Positions 13,473-22,602 of a stretch of DNA of 64,000 nt are shown here, piece by piece. The stretch is taken from NCBI RefSeq assembly GCF_000429025.1, contig NZ_AUBB01000017.1:269157-333156 (forward strand), given 5' to 3'. The translations under genes and the position numbers were made by a program. The stretch comes from Actinospineispora spinosispora DSM 44797 (GTDB taxonomy: Bacteria; Actinomycetota; Actinomycetes; Mycobacteriales; Pseudonocardiaceae). Position 1 is the stretch's first letter. Each line of letters starts with the position of its first letter. A model generated the notes under the pieces. That model made no database searches. It worked only from the letters and a program-made list of their open reading frames with translations, and was not told the origin of the DNA.

Positions 13473-15314
13473 TCAGGACAATTTCAGGTTCGGCTTGTAC
13501 ATGTCCAGCCACAGCGCGATATCCAAGGTCCTTTCGAGGCCTCGGCGTGACGCCTGGGTGATCTGCGGCGTGTCGATGTCGACCGCGCCGGCCAGCCAGT
13601 CGTGGCTCACGATGTCGAACACCGGGTGGTTCGGCGTCGCCAGGTACTCACGGGCGTTGCGCTGCAGCTTCACCGCATAGCGCGGGTCCTGGGTGGACGG
13701 GTAGGGCGACTTGACCCGGTCGACCACCGACTGCGGCAGCACGTCCGCGGTGGCGCCGCGCAGCAGTGACTTCTCCCTGCCGTCGTAGGTCTTGAGCGAC
13801 CACGGCGTGTTGTACACGTACTCGACGAGGCGGTGGTCGCAGAACGGCACGCGCACCTCCAGGCCGACGGCCATCGACGCGCGGTCCTTGCGGTCGAGCA
13901 GGATGCGGACGAAGTGCGTCAGGTGCAGGTAGCAGACCTTGCGCATCTGCCATTCGAAGTCCGACTCGCCGGGGAGCCGCTCGATGGCCGAGATCGACGT
14001 GTCGTAGGCGTCGCGCACGTAGCCGGGCACGTCGAGTGCCGTGGACAGCTCCGGGACCAGCATCGTGTGGTCGTCGCCGAAGTGCCGGTCGTGGCGCACC
14101 AGCCACGGGAAGGTGCGGGCGCGACGGGCCTCGGGGTCGAAGAACTGCTTGTAGCCCCCGAACACCTCGTCGGCGGACTCGCCGGACAGCGCGACCGTCG
14201 AGTGCTCACGGATCGCCTTGAACAGCAGGTACAGCGAGGCGTCCATGTCGCCGAGGCCGATCGGGATGTCCCGTGCCTTGATGACCTTGGACCGCACCTC
14301 GGGGTCGGCGAGCTCGTCGGAGTCGAGCACGATGTCCTGGTGCTGGGTGTGTGACTTCTCCGCGACGTCGTGCACGTACGGCGTGTCCGGTGTGGCGCGC
14401 AGCTCGTCGGGGACGAAGTTCTCCGTCTGCCCGACGAAGTCCACCGCGAAGCTGCGGACCGTCTGGTTCTTCTCGGCGAGCTGGGCGGCGGCGATCGCGG
14501 TCATGGCCGAGGAGTCGAGCCCGCCGGACAGCAGGGTGCACCTCGGCACGTCGGCGACCAGCTGGCGGCGGACGATGTCCTCCAGCAGCTCGCGGACGTG
14601 GGCGACCGAGGCCTCCTGGCTGTCGGTGTGCTCGCGGGTCTGGAGGGTCCAGTAACGGGTGGTGCGGATGCCCTGGCTGCGCACCGTGACGACGGTGCCC
14701 GGCTCGACCTCGCGCATGCCCTCCCAGACGGCGTGGCCGGGGGTCTTGATGAATGCGAACAGCTCGCGCAGGCCGTCGAGGGTGACGGTGTGCTCGGCGA
14801 GCGGGTTGGCCAGGATGGCCTTCGGCTCCGAGCCGAACAGCACGCCGTCGGCGGTCTCGTAGTAGTAGAACGGCTTGATGCCCATCCGGTCGCGGATCAT
14901 CACGAGCTTGTCCTCGCGGGAGTCCCAGATGGCGAACGCGTACATGCCGTTGAGTCGCTCCGCGACGGCGTCGCCCCACTCCAGATAGGCGTGCAGGACG
15001 ACCTCGGTGTCGGAGTCGGTCTCGAACCGGTGGCCGCGCCCGGAGAGCTCCTCGCGCAGCTCGGAGAAGTTGTAGGCCTCGCCCGAGTAGACCATCGCCA
15101 CGTCGCCGTTGGGTGTGCTGACGCTCATCGGCTGACGCCCGCCGGGCAGGTCGATGATGGCGAGCCTGCGGTGTCCGAGCGCGGCGTGCGTATCGACCCA
15201 GGTTCCCCGGTCGTCGGGTCCTCGGCACGACATGGTCTCGGTCATCGCGTCGACGGTCGCCTGCTCCGATCGCAGGTCACGCCCGTACGACACCCATCCG
15301 CTGATTCCACACAT
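13473..15314 (-). CDS. asnB: Asparagine synthase, glutamine-hydrolysing
   Basis: A 613-residue class II amidotransferase. After processing, Cys2 (MCGISGW) is the glutaminase nucleophile of the N-terminal Ntn domain (about 1-190, with GHRRLAIIDL and GEAYNFSELR). The C-terminal synthetase domain has the pyrophosphate loop LSGGLDSSAM near residue 245. The start at 15314 is preceded by GGAGG at five bases and places Cys at position 2. It converts aspartate to asparagine with ATP and glutamine; some actinomycete paralogues act on specialised metabolites, and the following marR and hydrolase genes leave that open. Confidence 0.9.
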   Translation of the reverse strand: MCGISGWVSYGRDLRSEQATVDAMTETMSCRGPDDRGTWVDTHAALGHRRLAIIDLPGGRQPMSVSTPNGDVAMVYSGEAYNFSELREELSGRGHRFETDSDTEVVLHAYLEWGDAVAERLNGMYAFAIWDSREDKLVMIRDRMGIKPFYYYETADGVLFGSEPKAILANPLAEHTVTLDGLRELFAFIKTPGHAVWEGMREVEPGTVVTVRSQGIRTTRYWTLQTREHTDSQEASVAHVRELLEDIVRRQLVADVPRCTLLSGGLDSSAMTAIAAAQLAEKNQTVRSFAVDFVGQTENFVPDELRATPDTPYVHDVAEKSHTQHQDIVLDSDELADPEVRSKVIKARDIPIGLGDMDASLYLLFKAIREHSTVALSGESADEVFGGYKQFFDPEARRARTFPWLVRHDRHFGDDHTMLVPELSTALDVPGYVRDAYDTSISAIERLPGESDFEWQMRKVCYLHLTHFVRILLDRKDRASMAVGLEVRVPFCDHRLVEYVYNTPWSLKTYDGREKSLLRGATADVLPQSVVDRVKSPYPSTQDPRYAVKLQRNAREYLATPNHPVFDIVSHDWLAGAVDIDTPQITQASRRGLERTLDIALWLDMYKPNLKLS

Positions 15315-15646
15315 GTGCACCTCCACTGGTTGATGGCGCGGCACCTTTGTGGCCCTGAAATCGAGATCAGGGGTCACGCTGCGTCGATTTCCATTAGACG
15401 CCTATGTAAATCTCAGGTTTCAGACTTGTAACTCGGATGGGTCACGAGCGCAGGAAGTTAAGGACGTTATGAAAGAGAACCGTGCAGGTCGAGAGCCCGC
15501 AAGTTTTTGGAGTGACCTCAGTCACTACGCGCCAAAGTAGGCCCGCCGGCCGAGCGCGCTCTCAGGCGCACAGCGCGCACCTTGCGATCACGCCGCGCGG
15601 TGTGCACAGTGCGCGGCGTGATCGGGAGGTGCGCGGTGTCGGGTGG
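15315..15646. other. asnB promoter region and hlyD 3' hairpin
   Basis: Between the asnB start and the end of the adaptor gene, both on the minus strand. The asnB-proximal part is relatively AT-rich and holds GAAATCGA/TCGATTTC inverted copies, plausible as a promoter region. The other half holds the large GC-rich hairpin listed at 15573-15635. A 63-codon open frame on the plus strand has no ribosome binding site and no recognisable product. Confidence 0.5.
15573..15635 (-). terminator. Terminator hairpin of the HlyD-type gene
   Basis: Long imperfect inverted repeat: GCGCGCACCT and GATCACGCCGCGC on the left pair with GCGCGGCGTGATC and AGGTGCGCG on the right. It starts 12 bp beyond the minus-strand stop codon at 15647. 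Confidence 0.65.
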
Positions 15647-16447
15647 CTACTTCTTGTGGATGTAGACCGTGACGTTCATGCCGGGGACCAGGGCGAGGCC
15701 GTTGGTGTTGGTCAGCGCGATCTTGATCGGGATGACCTGGGTGACCTTCTGGAAGTTGCCGTTGGTGTTGCTCTCCGGGAAGAGTGAGAACACCCCGGCG
15801 GCCGAACCCTGGATCTCCTGGACGGTGCCGGTCACCGGTTGCCCGGAGAAGGCGTCGACCTTGATGTCGACCTGCGCTCCGAGGTGGACGTCCTCGACGT
15901 CGGTCTCGTCGACGCGCGCGGTCACGTAGATCTTGCTGAAGTCGTACGCCGTCGCCAGCTCGGTGCCCGCGTTGACGTACTGGCCGTTCACCACGCTGTT
16001 GACCGCCACGGTGCCGTTGCCGGGCGAGCGGATCGCCATCATCGGCTGCGCGCCGGAGCCCTGGATCGTGATCCGGCCGACGAGCTGGTTGGTCTTCACC
16101 GTGCTGCCCTGGTCGATCGACCAGTCGGTGAGGGTGCCGGTCGTCGGGGCGTTGATGTCGATCTTGTCGCCGTCGACCTGGGCGTTGTCGGTCGAGACGA
16201 ACTGGCTCGAGTACAGGAAGTAGGCGACACCGCCACCGATCGCCAGGATGCCCACGATGACCCCGAGGACGATCAGCAGTCTGCGGCGCCCTCGCGGCAT
16301 CTTCTTCTTCGCGGGAGGCGGCGGGGCCGCCTCCGGGCTCGGCGCGGTCGCGTCGGGAGACGAACCGTTGGTGCCGCTCGTCTCGGGCGGGGCACTCCGT
16401 TGGTCCTGTGCCGTCGTCTCCGATGCGGCGTCTGGGTTTTCCGCCAC
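15647..16447 (-). CDS. HlyD/EmrA-type membrane-fusion adaptor
   Basis: A 266-residue protein with a disordered Pro/Ala/Ser-rich cytoplasmic start (about 1-50), a basic stop KKKMPRGRRR, one transmembrane helix (about 60-80), then a biotinyl-lipoyl-like and beta-barrel adaptor domain (STDNAQVDGDKIDINAP, VVNGQYVNAGTELATAYD, LVPGMNVTVYI at the end). Adaptors of this kind extend an MFS or ABC exporter; in single-membrane bacteria they shape the extracellular side. No exporter gene adjoins it, which is unusual. The GTG at 16447 is chosen because GGAGG lies four bases upstream. Confidence 0.85.
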   Translation of the reverse strand: MAENPDAASETTAQDQRSAPPETSGTNGSSPDATAPSPEAAPPPPAKKKMPRGRRRLLIVLGVIVGILAIGGGVAYFLYSSQFVSTDNAQVDGDKIDINAPTTGTLTDWSIDQGSTVKTNQLVGRITIQGSGAQPMMAIRSPGNGTVAVNSVVNGQYVNAGTELATAYDFSKIYVTARVDETDVEDVHLGAQVDIKVDAFSGQPVTGTVQEIQGSAAGVFSLFPESNTNGNFQKVTQVIPIKIALTNTNGLALVPGMNVTVYIHKK

Positions 16448-16616
16448 CGTGTCCTCCAAGGCCTACGTGCTGTGTCTGCCCGCGACGCGTCGGAACTCAT
16501 TAGCAGACGTAAGGAAACGCTACCCCATCTACCGCGTGAAGGTCGTGTCGTCGAGGGCCGTCACGCAGGCAGAACGCGTGTTGAAGATCATAGACCAGCT
16601 TTGCGAAACCGCTGCA

Positions 16617-16632
16617 CTTTCACTTCCTTTCA
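16617..16632. promoter_or_regulatory. Candidate DeoR operator repeats
   Basis: CTTTCA occurs twice exactly 10 bp apart (16617 and 16627), flanked by further TTTCG motifs, in an AT-rich patch 80-95 bp upstream of the DeoR start. DeoR/GlpR-family regulators commonly bind short direct repeats such as this on one DNA face. It would control the whole deoxysugar operon; binding is inferred. Confidence 0.5.
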
Positions 16633-16710
16633 TTTCGTTGACTCCGGATTTCGCCGGTGGCATGTTTCTAGCGCGGCCGAGCCGTATGCGGCCCAGCGCA
16701 GGGAGGTGAC

Positions 16711-17526
16711 GTGCGACCACTCGGTGAGTTCGAGCGCGAGCAGGCGATCCTCCTGGACCTGGAGTCCGTCGGCAGGGTGACGGTCAGCGAGCTCACCGAG
16801 CGGTTCGGCGTGTCGGCCGTGACCGTTCGCAAGGACCTCAGCGCACTGGAGCACCGCGATCTGCTGGTGCGCGTCCGGGGCGGCGCGGTGAGCGCCGGCA
16901 CGAGCGACGAGGGTGCGTGGGCGATGCGGGTCCGGCACGCGCGCCGGGCGAAACAGGCGATCGCCCGCGCCGCCGCTGAGCAGGTCAGACATGGTGACGT
17001 CGTCGCGTTGGACTCCTCGACGACCTGTTACCACCTCGCGACCGAACTGGTGGATCGGCGCAACCTGGTGGTGATCACCAACGGGCTACGGGTGGCCACA
17101 CTGTTCATGGAGCGCACCAATTTCATGGTGCTGCTGCCCGGCGGTGTGCTGCGGCGGTCGGCCGAGTCGCTGGTCGGCCCGATCGGCGATCTGCTGACCG
17201 GGCGAGGCCGCATTCACAAGGGTTTCTTCGGCCTCGTCGGGCTGTCCCCGGAGCACGGTCTGATGGAGATCAGCGCCGAGGAGGCGCAGACGAAAGCGTT
17301 CATCGCGAGCGTGTGCGACGAGGTGTACGGCATGTTCGACGCATCGAAAGCGGACCGTTTCGCATTGCACCCGTTCGTCCGGCCTCAGCAGGTACATGCG
17401 CTCTATACCGACGACCGAATCTCACCCGAAGTGGTTGCCGGGTGGGCAGGCGTCGGCGTGCCGGTGCACCGCGCGCCGATCCTCGGCACCGAGCCGCTCG
17501 ACCCGGACGACGAGGACACCGAATGA
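16711..17526 (+). CDS. DeoR-family regulator of the deoxysugar operon
   Basis: A 271-residue DeoR/GlpR protein. The N-terminal helix-turn-helix reads VTVSELTERFGVSAVTVRKD, and the C-terminal sugar-phosphate sensing domain contains DVVALDSSTTCYHLA, VVITNGLRVA and FFGLVGLSPEHGLM. Such proteins are derepressed by a phosphorylated sugar intermediate, here plausibly rhamnulose-1-phosphate. GGGAGGTGAC precedes the GTG start. It is the first gene of an eight-gene run to 26612 and overlaps the kinase gene by ATGA. Confidence 0.88.
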   Translation: MRPLGEFEREQAILLDLESVGRVTVSELTERFGVSAVTVRKDLSALEHRDLLVRVRGGAVSAGTSDEGAWAMRVRHARRAKQAIARAAAEQVRHGDVVALDSSTTCYHLATELVDRRNLVVITNGLRVATLFMERTNFMVLLPGGVLRRSAESLVGPIGDLLTGRGRIHKGFFGLVGLSPEHGLMEISAEEAQTKAFIASVCDEVYGMFDASKADRFALHPFVRPQQVHALYTDDRISPEVVAGWAGVGVPVHRAPILGTEPLDPDDEDTE

Positions 17527-19022
17527 GCGCGGGGAGGACGGTCGCGGCCGTCGACCTCGGCGCGGAGAGCGGCCGGGTCGCCGCGATCGACTTCGACGGG
17601 TCCCGCCTCGGCGTGCGGGTGGCCCACCGGTTCAACCACGCTCCCTCGGTGAGCGACGGGATTCTGCGCTGGGACCTCGACACCCTGCGGGGCGGCGTGC
17701 TCGACGGACTCGCCGCGCTGGACGGGGGCCCCGGTCGGGTCGCCTCGGTCGGAGTGGACACCTGGGGCGTCGACTACGGCCTCTACCGCGACGACGAGAG
17801 CCTGGTGGACAACCCGACCTGCTACCGGGACCCGCGCCAGATCGACGCGATGGCGGCGGCGCTGCGCGAGGTCGGCTCCGACGAGCTGTACGACGCCACC
17901 GGCGTCCAGCTCATCCCGATCAACACCGTGTTCGGCCTGCTGTCCGACGTGCGCGAGCACCCGGAACGGCTCAGCGGCGCCCGTCGTCTGCTGATGATGC
18001 CGGACGTGTTCCACCACCTTCTCAGCGGCGCGGTCACCACCGAGTACACCGCCGCATCGACGAGCGGCGCTCTCGACATGCGCACCGGGCAGTGGGCGAC
18101 CGGCCTGCTCGACCGGCTCGGCATCCCGACCGGCCTGCTGCCGGAGCTGGTGGCGCCCGGCACCGACGTCGGCGCCGTCCGTGGCGACTTCGGTGGTGCG
18201 TTGCGCGGCAGCCGGGTCATCGTGCCGCCCGCGCACGACACCGCGAGCGCGGTCGTCGCGGTGCCGTTCCGCGAGCCCGGTTCGGTGTTCATCTCCTCGG
18301 GCACCTGGTCGCTGGTGGGCGTGGAGACCGATCGCGCGTGGGTCGGGCCGGCCGCACGCGCGGCGAACCTGACCAACGAGGGCGGCTACGGCGGAACCAT
18401 CCGGCTGCTGCGCAACGTCATGGGGCTGTGGCTGCTCCAGGAGTGCCGCAGGCAGTGGGCCGCCGAGGGGCACGACCTGAGCTACGGACAGATCGCCGAG
18501 CTCGCCGAGGCGCAGCCGGGCCTGGTGAGCGTCGTGAACCCGGATGCGCACGAGTTCCTCGCTCCCGGCGACATGCCCGAACGGGTCCGACAGCACTGCG
18601 CACGGAACGGAATGCCGGTTCCCTCGACGATCGGCGCCCTCGCGCGATGTGTCATCGACTCGCTCGCGCTGAGCTACCGGCTCGTCATCGAGAGCATCAC
18701 CGAGGTCACCGGGACAGCGCCGCGGTCGGTGCACATCGTCGGCGGCGGCTCGCAGCACACGCTGTTGTGCCAGCTCACCGCGGATGCGACCGGTCTCCCG
18801 GTTCACGGCGGGCCGGTCGAGGCGACCGCGATGGGCAACGCCGCCGTCCAGCTGGCCGCGCTCGGCGAGCTGAGCGGGCTCGCCGACATCCGCGCCGCGA
18901 TCGCCGCGTCGACACAGGTCACCGAGTACACCCCACGACCGGGGCGGGACTGGGCGTCGGCCGCCGCTGCCCTCACCGACACCAGCAGCACCGAATCGAA
19001 AACCAGGAGGTCATCTCAATGA
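17523..19022 (+). CDS. rhaB: Rhamnulokinase
   Basis: A 499-residue FGGY-family kinase. The RhaB branch is indicated by the start AAVDLGAESGRVAAIDFDG, SVGVDTWGVDYGL near residue 75, a CYRDPR segment near 101, and IFISSGTWSLVG-like sequence (VFISSGTWSLVGVE) near 256. A later VHIVGGGSQHTLLCQLTAD is the ADP-binding part. It phosphorylates L-rhamnulose (or a related 6-deoxyketose) at C1. The ATG at 17523 overlaps the deoR stop; a longer in-frame extension merely reads through deoR. Its stop overlaps the binding-protein gene. Confidence 0.88.
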   Translation: MSAGRTVAAVDLGAESGRVAAIDFDGSRLGVRVAHRFNHAPSVSDGILRWDLDTLRGGVLDGLAALDGGPGRVASVGVDTWGVDYGLYRDDESLVDNPTCYRDPRQIDAMAAALREVGSDELYDATGVQLIPINTVFGLLSDVREHPERLSGARRLLMMPDVFHHLLSGAVTTEYTAASTSGALDMRTGQWATGLLDRLGIPTGLLPELVAPGTDVGAVRGDFGGALRGSRVIVPPAHDTASAVVAVPFREPGSVFISSGTWSLVGVETDRAWVGPAARAANLTNEGGYGGTIRLLRNVMGLWLLQECRRQWAAEGHDLSYGQIAELAEAQPGLVSVVNPDAHEFLAPGDMPERVRQHCARNGMPVPSTIGALARCVIDSLALSYRLVIESITEVTGTAPRSVHIVGGGSQHTLLCQLTADATGLPVHGGPVEATAMGNAAVQLAALGELSGLADIRAAIAASTQVTEYTPRPGRDWASAAAALTDTSSTESKTRRSSQ

Positions 19023-20065
19023 CGAGATCACTCAAGAAGCGGACAGTGCTCCCCGCCCTGATCGCCGCATTGACCGTCGCCATGGTCGCGACGGGCTGCA
19101 CCCAGAAGAACAACAATGCGGGCTCGGGCGGCGCGGCCGGCGGTTCCGGTGGCAAGACCCAGGTCGCCTTCGTGCCGAAGCTGCAGGGCATCCCGTACTT
19201 CGAGGCGATGAACACCGGCGGCAAGAACGCCGAACAGGCGCTCGGCGACGTCACCTGGCTCTACCAGGGTCCGACGCAGGCGGACGCCGCCGCGCAGACC
19301 CAGATCGTGCGCTCGTTCATCCAGCGTGGTGTCTCGGTGATCGTGGTGGCCCCGAACGACCCCGACTCGATGGCTCCGGTTCTCAAGGAGGCGCAGGCCA
19401 AGGGCATCAAGGTCATGACGTCGGACACCGACGCGCCCAACTCGGTGCGGGACGTGTTCGTGAGCCAGGCCTCGACCGAGAAGATCGGCCAGGCGCTCAC
19501 CGACAGCCTCATGACGGCCATGGGCGGCAAGGGCAAGTACGCGATCGTCTCCTGCGGGGAGACCGCCGAGAACCTCAACGGCTGGATCGCGGTGCAGAAG
19601 CAGTACACCGCGCAGAAGTACCCGGGCGCACAGATCGTCGACATCGTGTACGCGGGTGAGGACCAGGCCAAGGCCACCCAGATGGCCGCCGACCTGATGA
19701 ACGCGCACCCGGACCTGACCGGGCTGGTCGGTGAGTGCACCTCGTCGGCACCGGGTGTCGCGCAGGCGGTGAAGGACGCCAACAAGATCGGCAAGGTGTT
19801 CACCGTCGGCCTCGGTACGCCCAAGTCCATGCAGCCGTACCTGGCGGACGGTTCGTCGTCCAGCTCGATCCTGTGGAACGTGGAGCAGCTCGGCTACCTG
19901 ACCGCGTGGGCGGGCGACCAGCTCGCCCAGGGCAAGGCGTTGCAGCCGACCAACCACGTCAGCGACGCGCTGCCGAACGTCACCTGGGACGCCGCGTCCA
20001 AGACTCTGCTGCTCGGTGATCCGTTGGTGATCACCAAGGACAACGCGGGCCAGTTCAACTACTGA
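19019..20065 (+). CDS. rhaS: Sugar ABC transporter binding lipoprotein (RhaS-like)
   Basis: A 348-residue periplasmic-binding-protein family 1 member. The signal peptide ends in a lipobox, VATGC, with Cys24 as the lipidation site, followed by a Gly/Ser/Asn linker. The mature domain starts TQVAFVPKLQGIPYFEAMNTG, typical of RhaS/autoinducer-2-like binding proteins. It captures extracellular sugar for the ABC transporter encoded next. It overlaps rhaB by ATGA and precedes the ATPase gene by 11 bp. Ligand assignment to rhamnose rests on the operon context. Confidence 0.85.
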   Translation: MTRSLKKRTVLPALIAALTVAMVATGCTQKNNNAGSGGAAGGSGGKTQVAFVPKLQGIPYFEAMNTGGKNAEQALGDVTWLYQGPTQADAAAQTQIVRSFIQRGVSVIVVAPNDPDSMAPVLKEAQAKGIKVMTSDTDAPNSVRDVFVSQASTEKIGQALTDSLMTAMGGKGKYAIVSCGETAENLNGWIAVQKQYTAQKYPGAQIVDIVYAGEDQAKATQMAADLMNAHPDLTGLVGECTSSAPGVAQAVKDANKIGKVFTVGLGTPKSMQPYLADGSSSSSILWNVEQLGYLTAWAGDQLAQGKALQPTNHVSDALPNVTWDAASKTLLLGDPLVITKDNAGQFNY

Positions 20066-20076
20066 GCGGATCGACG

Positions 20077-21600
20077 ATGACCGAGACGACCCAGCGCGCG
20101 CTCCGGCTGTCCATGACCGACGTGTCGAAGCGCTACGGCGCCGTGCGCGCGATCCGGCACGCCGACATCGAGGTGGCGGCCGGCAGCGTGCACGCGCTGG
20201 TCGGTGAGAACGGCGCCGGCAAGTCGACACTGATCAAGATCCTGTCCGGAGCGGTCACCCCCGACACCGGAACGGTCGTGTTCGACGGCTCGCCCGCACA
20301 GATCACCAGCACGACCGACGCGCTGGCGCTCGGCATCGCGACCGTGTACCAAGAACCGCAGCTGTTTGCCGAGCTGACTGTCTCGGAGAACATCTTCCTG
20401 GGGCGTGAGCTGCGGTCCGGCCCTCGCATCGACTGGGCGGCGCAGCACGCCAAGGTCGTCGAGCTGCTCGACCTGTTGGGTATCCCGGCCGCAGCGGCGA
20501 CCGCCGCGGTCGGGACCCTCTCCATCGCGGAACAACAGCAGGTGTCGATCGCCAAGGCCCTCGCGGGTGACGCGAAGCTGCTGATCCTCGACGAGCCGTC
20601 GGCGATCCTGACCGACTCGGAGATCGAGGTCCTGTTCCGCGTCATCCGGCGACTCGCCGCCTCCGGCGTGGCGATCATCTACATCTCGCACCGGCTGGAC
20701 GAGCTGTTCCGCATCGCCGACGAGGTGACGGTCATGCGGGACGGCGCCACGTTGGGCACCTATCCGATGCGGGACCTGTCCGTCCGGGAGATCGCCGAGC
20801 TCATGGTCGGCGGAATCCTGAACGACGACACCACTCCGAGAGCGGTCGCGGACGGCCCGCCGGTGCTCGAGCTCGACTCGGTCGGCTTGGCGGGGCGGTT
20901 CCACGACGTCAGCGTCTCGGTGCGCGGCGGCGAGATCGTCGGGCTGTACGGCCTCGTCGGGTCCGGGGTCTCGGAGATCGCCAACACGATCTACGGGATC
21001 GACCCGGCCACCGAGGGCGAGCTGCGGCTCGGCGGAGAACCTGTGCGCCCGACGTCACCGCGTCAGGCCCAGAAGCTGGGCATCGCGCTGCTGCCCGCCG
21101 ACCGTAAGAAACAGGGCATGTTCGTCTTCCAGCCGATCTCGTTCAACATCTCGATCGGTCACCTGGCGCTGCTGTCGAAGTTCGCGGTGTGGATGGACCG
21201 GGCACGGGAACGGACGGTCGCGCGGGACCTGATCGAGCGGCTGGCGGTCAAGACACCCAGCGAACGGCAACCCATCGGCGCGATGTCCGGCGGCAACGCG
21301 CAGAAGGTCGTGCTCGCCCGCCAGCTGGTCGAACGGCCGGACGTACTGGTCCTCGCCGAGCCCACTCAGGGCGTGGACGTGGGTGCGAAGGAGGAGATCC
21401 ACCGCATCATCACCGCGCTCGCCGACGAGGGCACCGCGGTGCTGGTGGTGACCTCGGACCTGCCCGAGGCACTGCGCATCGCGGACCGCCTGCTGGTGGT
21501 CCGTGACGGCACGATCGTCGCCGAGTTCCACGGCGACGCCTCCCAGGTGGATGTACTCGCGGCCGCCGCCGGTGCGCGCGACGAGAGCGAGGTGTCCTGA
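20077..21600 (+). CDS. Sugar ABC transporter ATP-binding protein
   Basis: A 507-residue RbsA/RhaT-type protein with two ABC domains in tandem. The first has a full Walker A (GENGAGKST near residue 44) and Walker B (LLILDEPSAIL). The second is degenerate at Walker A (GLVGSGVSE) but retains LADRKK-type and SGGNAQKVVLARQL signatures, as is normal for this family. It powers import through the two permeases. It abuts the first permease with no spacer. Confidence 0.92.
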   Translation: MTETTQRALRLSMTDVSKRYGAVRAIRHADIEVAAGSVHALVGENGAGKSTLIKILSGAVTPDTGTVVFDGSPAQITSTTDALALGIATVYQEPQLFAELTVSENIFLGRELRSGPRIDWAAQHAKVVELLDLLGIPAAAATAAVGTLSIAEQQQVSIAKALAGDAKLLILDEPSAILTDSEIEVLFRVIRRLAASGVAIIYISHRLDELFRIADEVTVMRDGATLGTYPMRDLSVREIAELMVGGILNDDTTPRAVADGPPVLELDSVGLAGRFHDVSVSVRGGEIVGLYGLVGSGVSEIANTIYGIDPATEGELRLGGEPVRPTSPRQAQKLGIALLPADRKKQGMFVFQPISFNISIGHLALLSKFAVWMDRARERTVARDLIERLAVKTPSERQPIGAMSGGNAQKVVLARQLVERPDVLVLAEPTQGVDVGAKEEIHRIITALADEGTAVLVVTSDLPEALRIADRLLVVRDGTIVAEFHGDASQVDVLAAAAGARDESEVS

Positions 21601-22602
21601 GTGACGACCACGACCAAGCCCTCCCGGGTGCGGGTCATCGCTCCGCTGGTCACCGGCCAGGAGGTCGTGCTGATCAGCGTCATCGCGGCGCTGTGGCTGG
21701 TGCTCTGGTGGGCGACACCCGCCTTCCTCACCGCCGGCTCGATCAGGCCGCTGCTGATCGAGGTCGCGCCGATCGCTCTCATCGGTGTCGGTATGACGCT
21801 GGTGATCGTGGCCGCCGGCATCGACGTCTCGGTCGGCGCCGGCCTGATGGTGTGCGGCGTGATCACCGCGAAACTGCTGGTCGACGCCCAGGTGTCGCTC
21901 GTCGTGGCGCTGCTCGCGGCGATCGTCGTCGGCGCTGTGCTCGGCGCGGTCAACGGCGTGCTGATCGCTTGGGGGCGCGTGCACGCCATCATCATCACGT
22001 TCGGCACGCTCAACCTGTTCCAGTTCGTCGGCCGGCAGATCTTCGGGTCGCAGACGGTCAACGGCATACCCGGAACCCTGGACGTGTTCGGCCGGGGCAG
22101 TGCCGGGCAGACACTCGGCGTCCCGCACAGCTTCGTGCTCACCGCTGTCGTGGCGGGCGCGGTCTGGTGGTACCTGCGCCAGACCCCGGGCGGTCGGCAC
22201 TTCTACGCGATCGGCGGTGACCCGGTCGCCGCCGAGCTGGCCGGGATCCGGGTGCGGCGCAGGGCGCTGATCGCCTACGTGGTGACCGGTGCGCTGGTCG
22301 GGGTCAGCGCGCTGTTCACGATCGCCAAGGGGACCTCGACGCTCGACCAGAGCATCGGGGCGGGCAAGGAGCTCGCGGTGATCGCCGCGGTCGTCATCGG
22401 CGGAACCTCGATCATCGGCGGCCGAGGCTCGGTGCTCGGCACGATCCTGGGCGCGCTGCTCGTGCAGACCGTGTCCTCCGGCGTCACCCAGCTCGGCTGG
22501 CCGAGCGACCTGTCCGACCTGTTCGTCGGCATCTTCGTGATCGTCGCGGTCGGCGCGGACCTGCTCCGGCAGCGCACCCGGACCCGTCAGAGGGAGCTCT
22601 AG
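21601..22602 (+). CDS. Sugar ABC transporter permease 1
   Basis: A 333-residue membrane protein of the RbsC family: about nine hydrophobic helices, with the characteristic GIDVSVGAGLMVCGV stretch near residue 73, NGVLIAWGRVHAIIITFGTL near 117 and GGTSIIGGRGSVLGTILGA near 260. The GTG start directly follows the ATPase stop, and the stop directly precedes the next permease. The two permeases probably form a heterodimer. Confidence 0.9.
   Translation: MTTTTKPSRVRVIAPLVTGQEVVLISVIAALWLVLWWATPAFLTAGSIRPLLIEVAPIALIGVGMTLVIVAAGIDVSVGAGLMVCGVITAKLLVDAQVSLVVALLAAIVVGAVLGAVNGVLIAWGRVHAIIITFGTLNLFQFVGRQIFGSQTVNGIPGTLDVFGRGSAGQTLGVPHSFVLTAVVAGAVWWYLRQTPGGRHFYAIGGDPVAAELAGIRVRRRALIAYVVTGALVGVSALFTIAKGTSTLDQSIGAGKELAVIAAVVIGGTSIIGGRGSVLGTILGALLVQTVSSGVTQLGWPSDLSDLFVGIFVIVAVGADLLRQRTRTRQREL

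Noticed and set aside
15349-15540. 63-codon frame upstream of asnB
   Set aside because: No ribosome binding site or homology; it sits in the asnB promoter region on the opposite strand.
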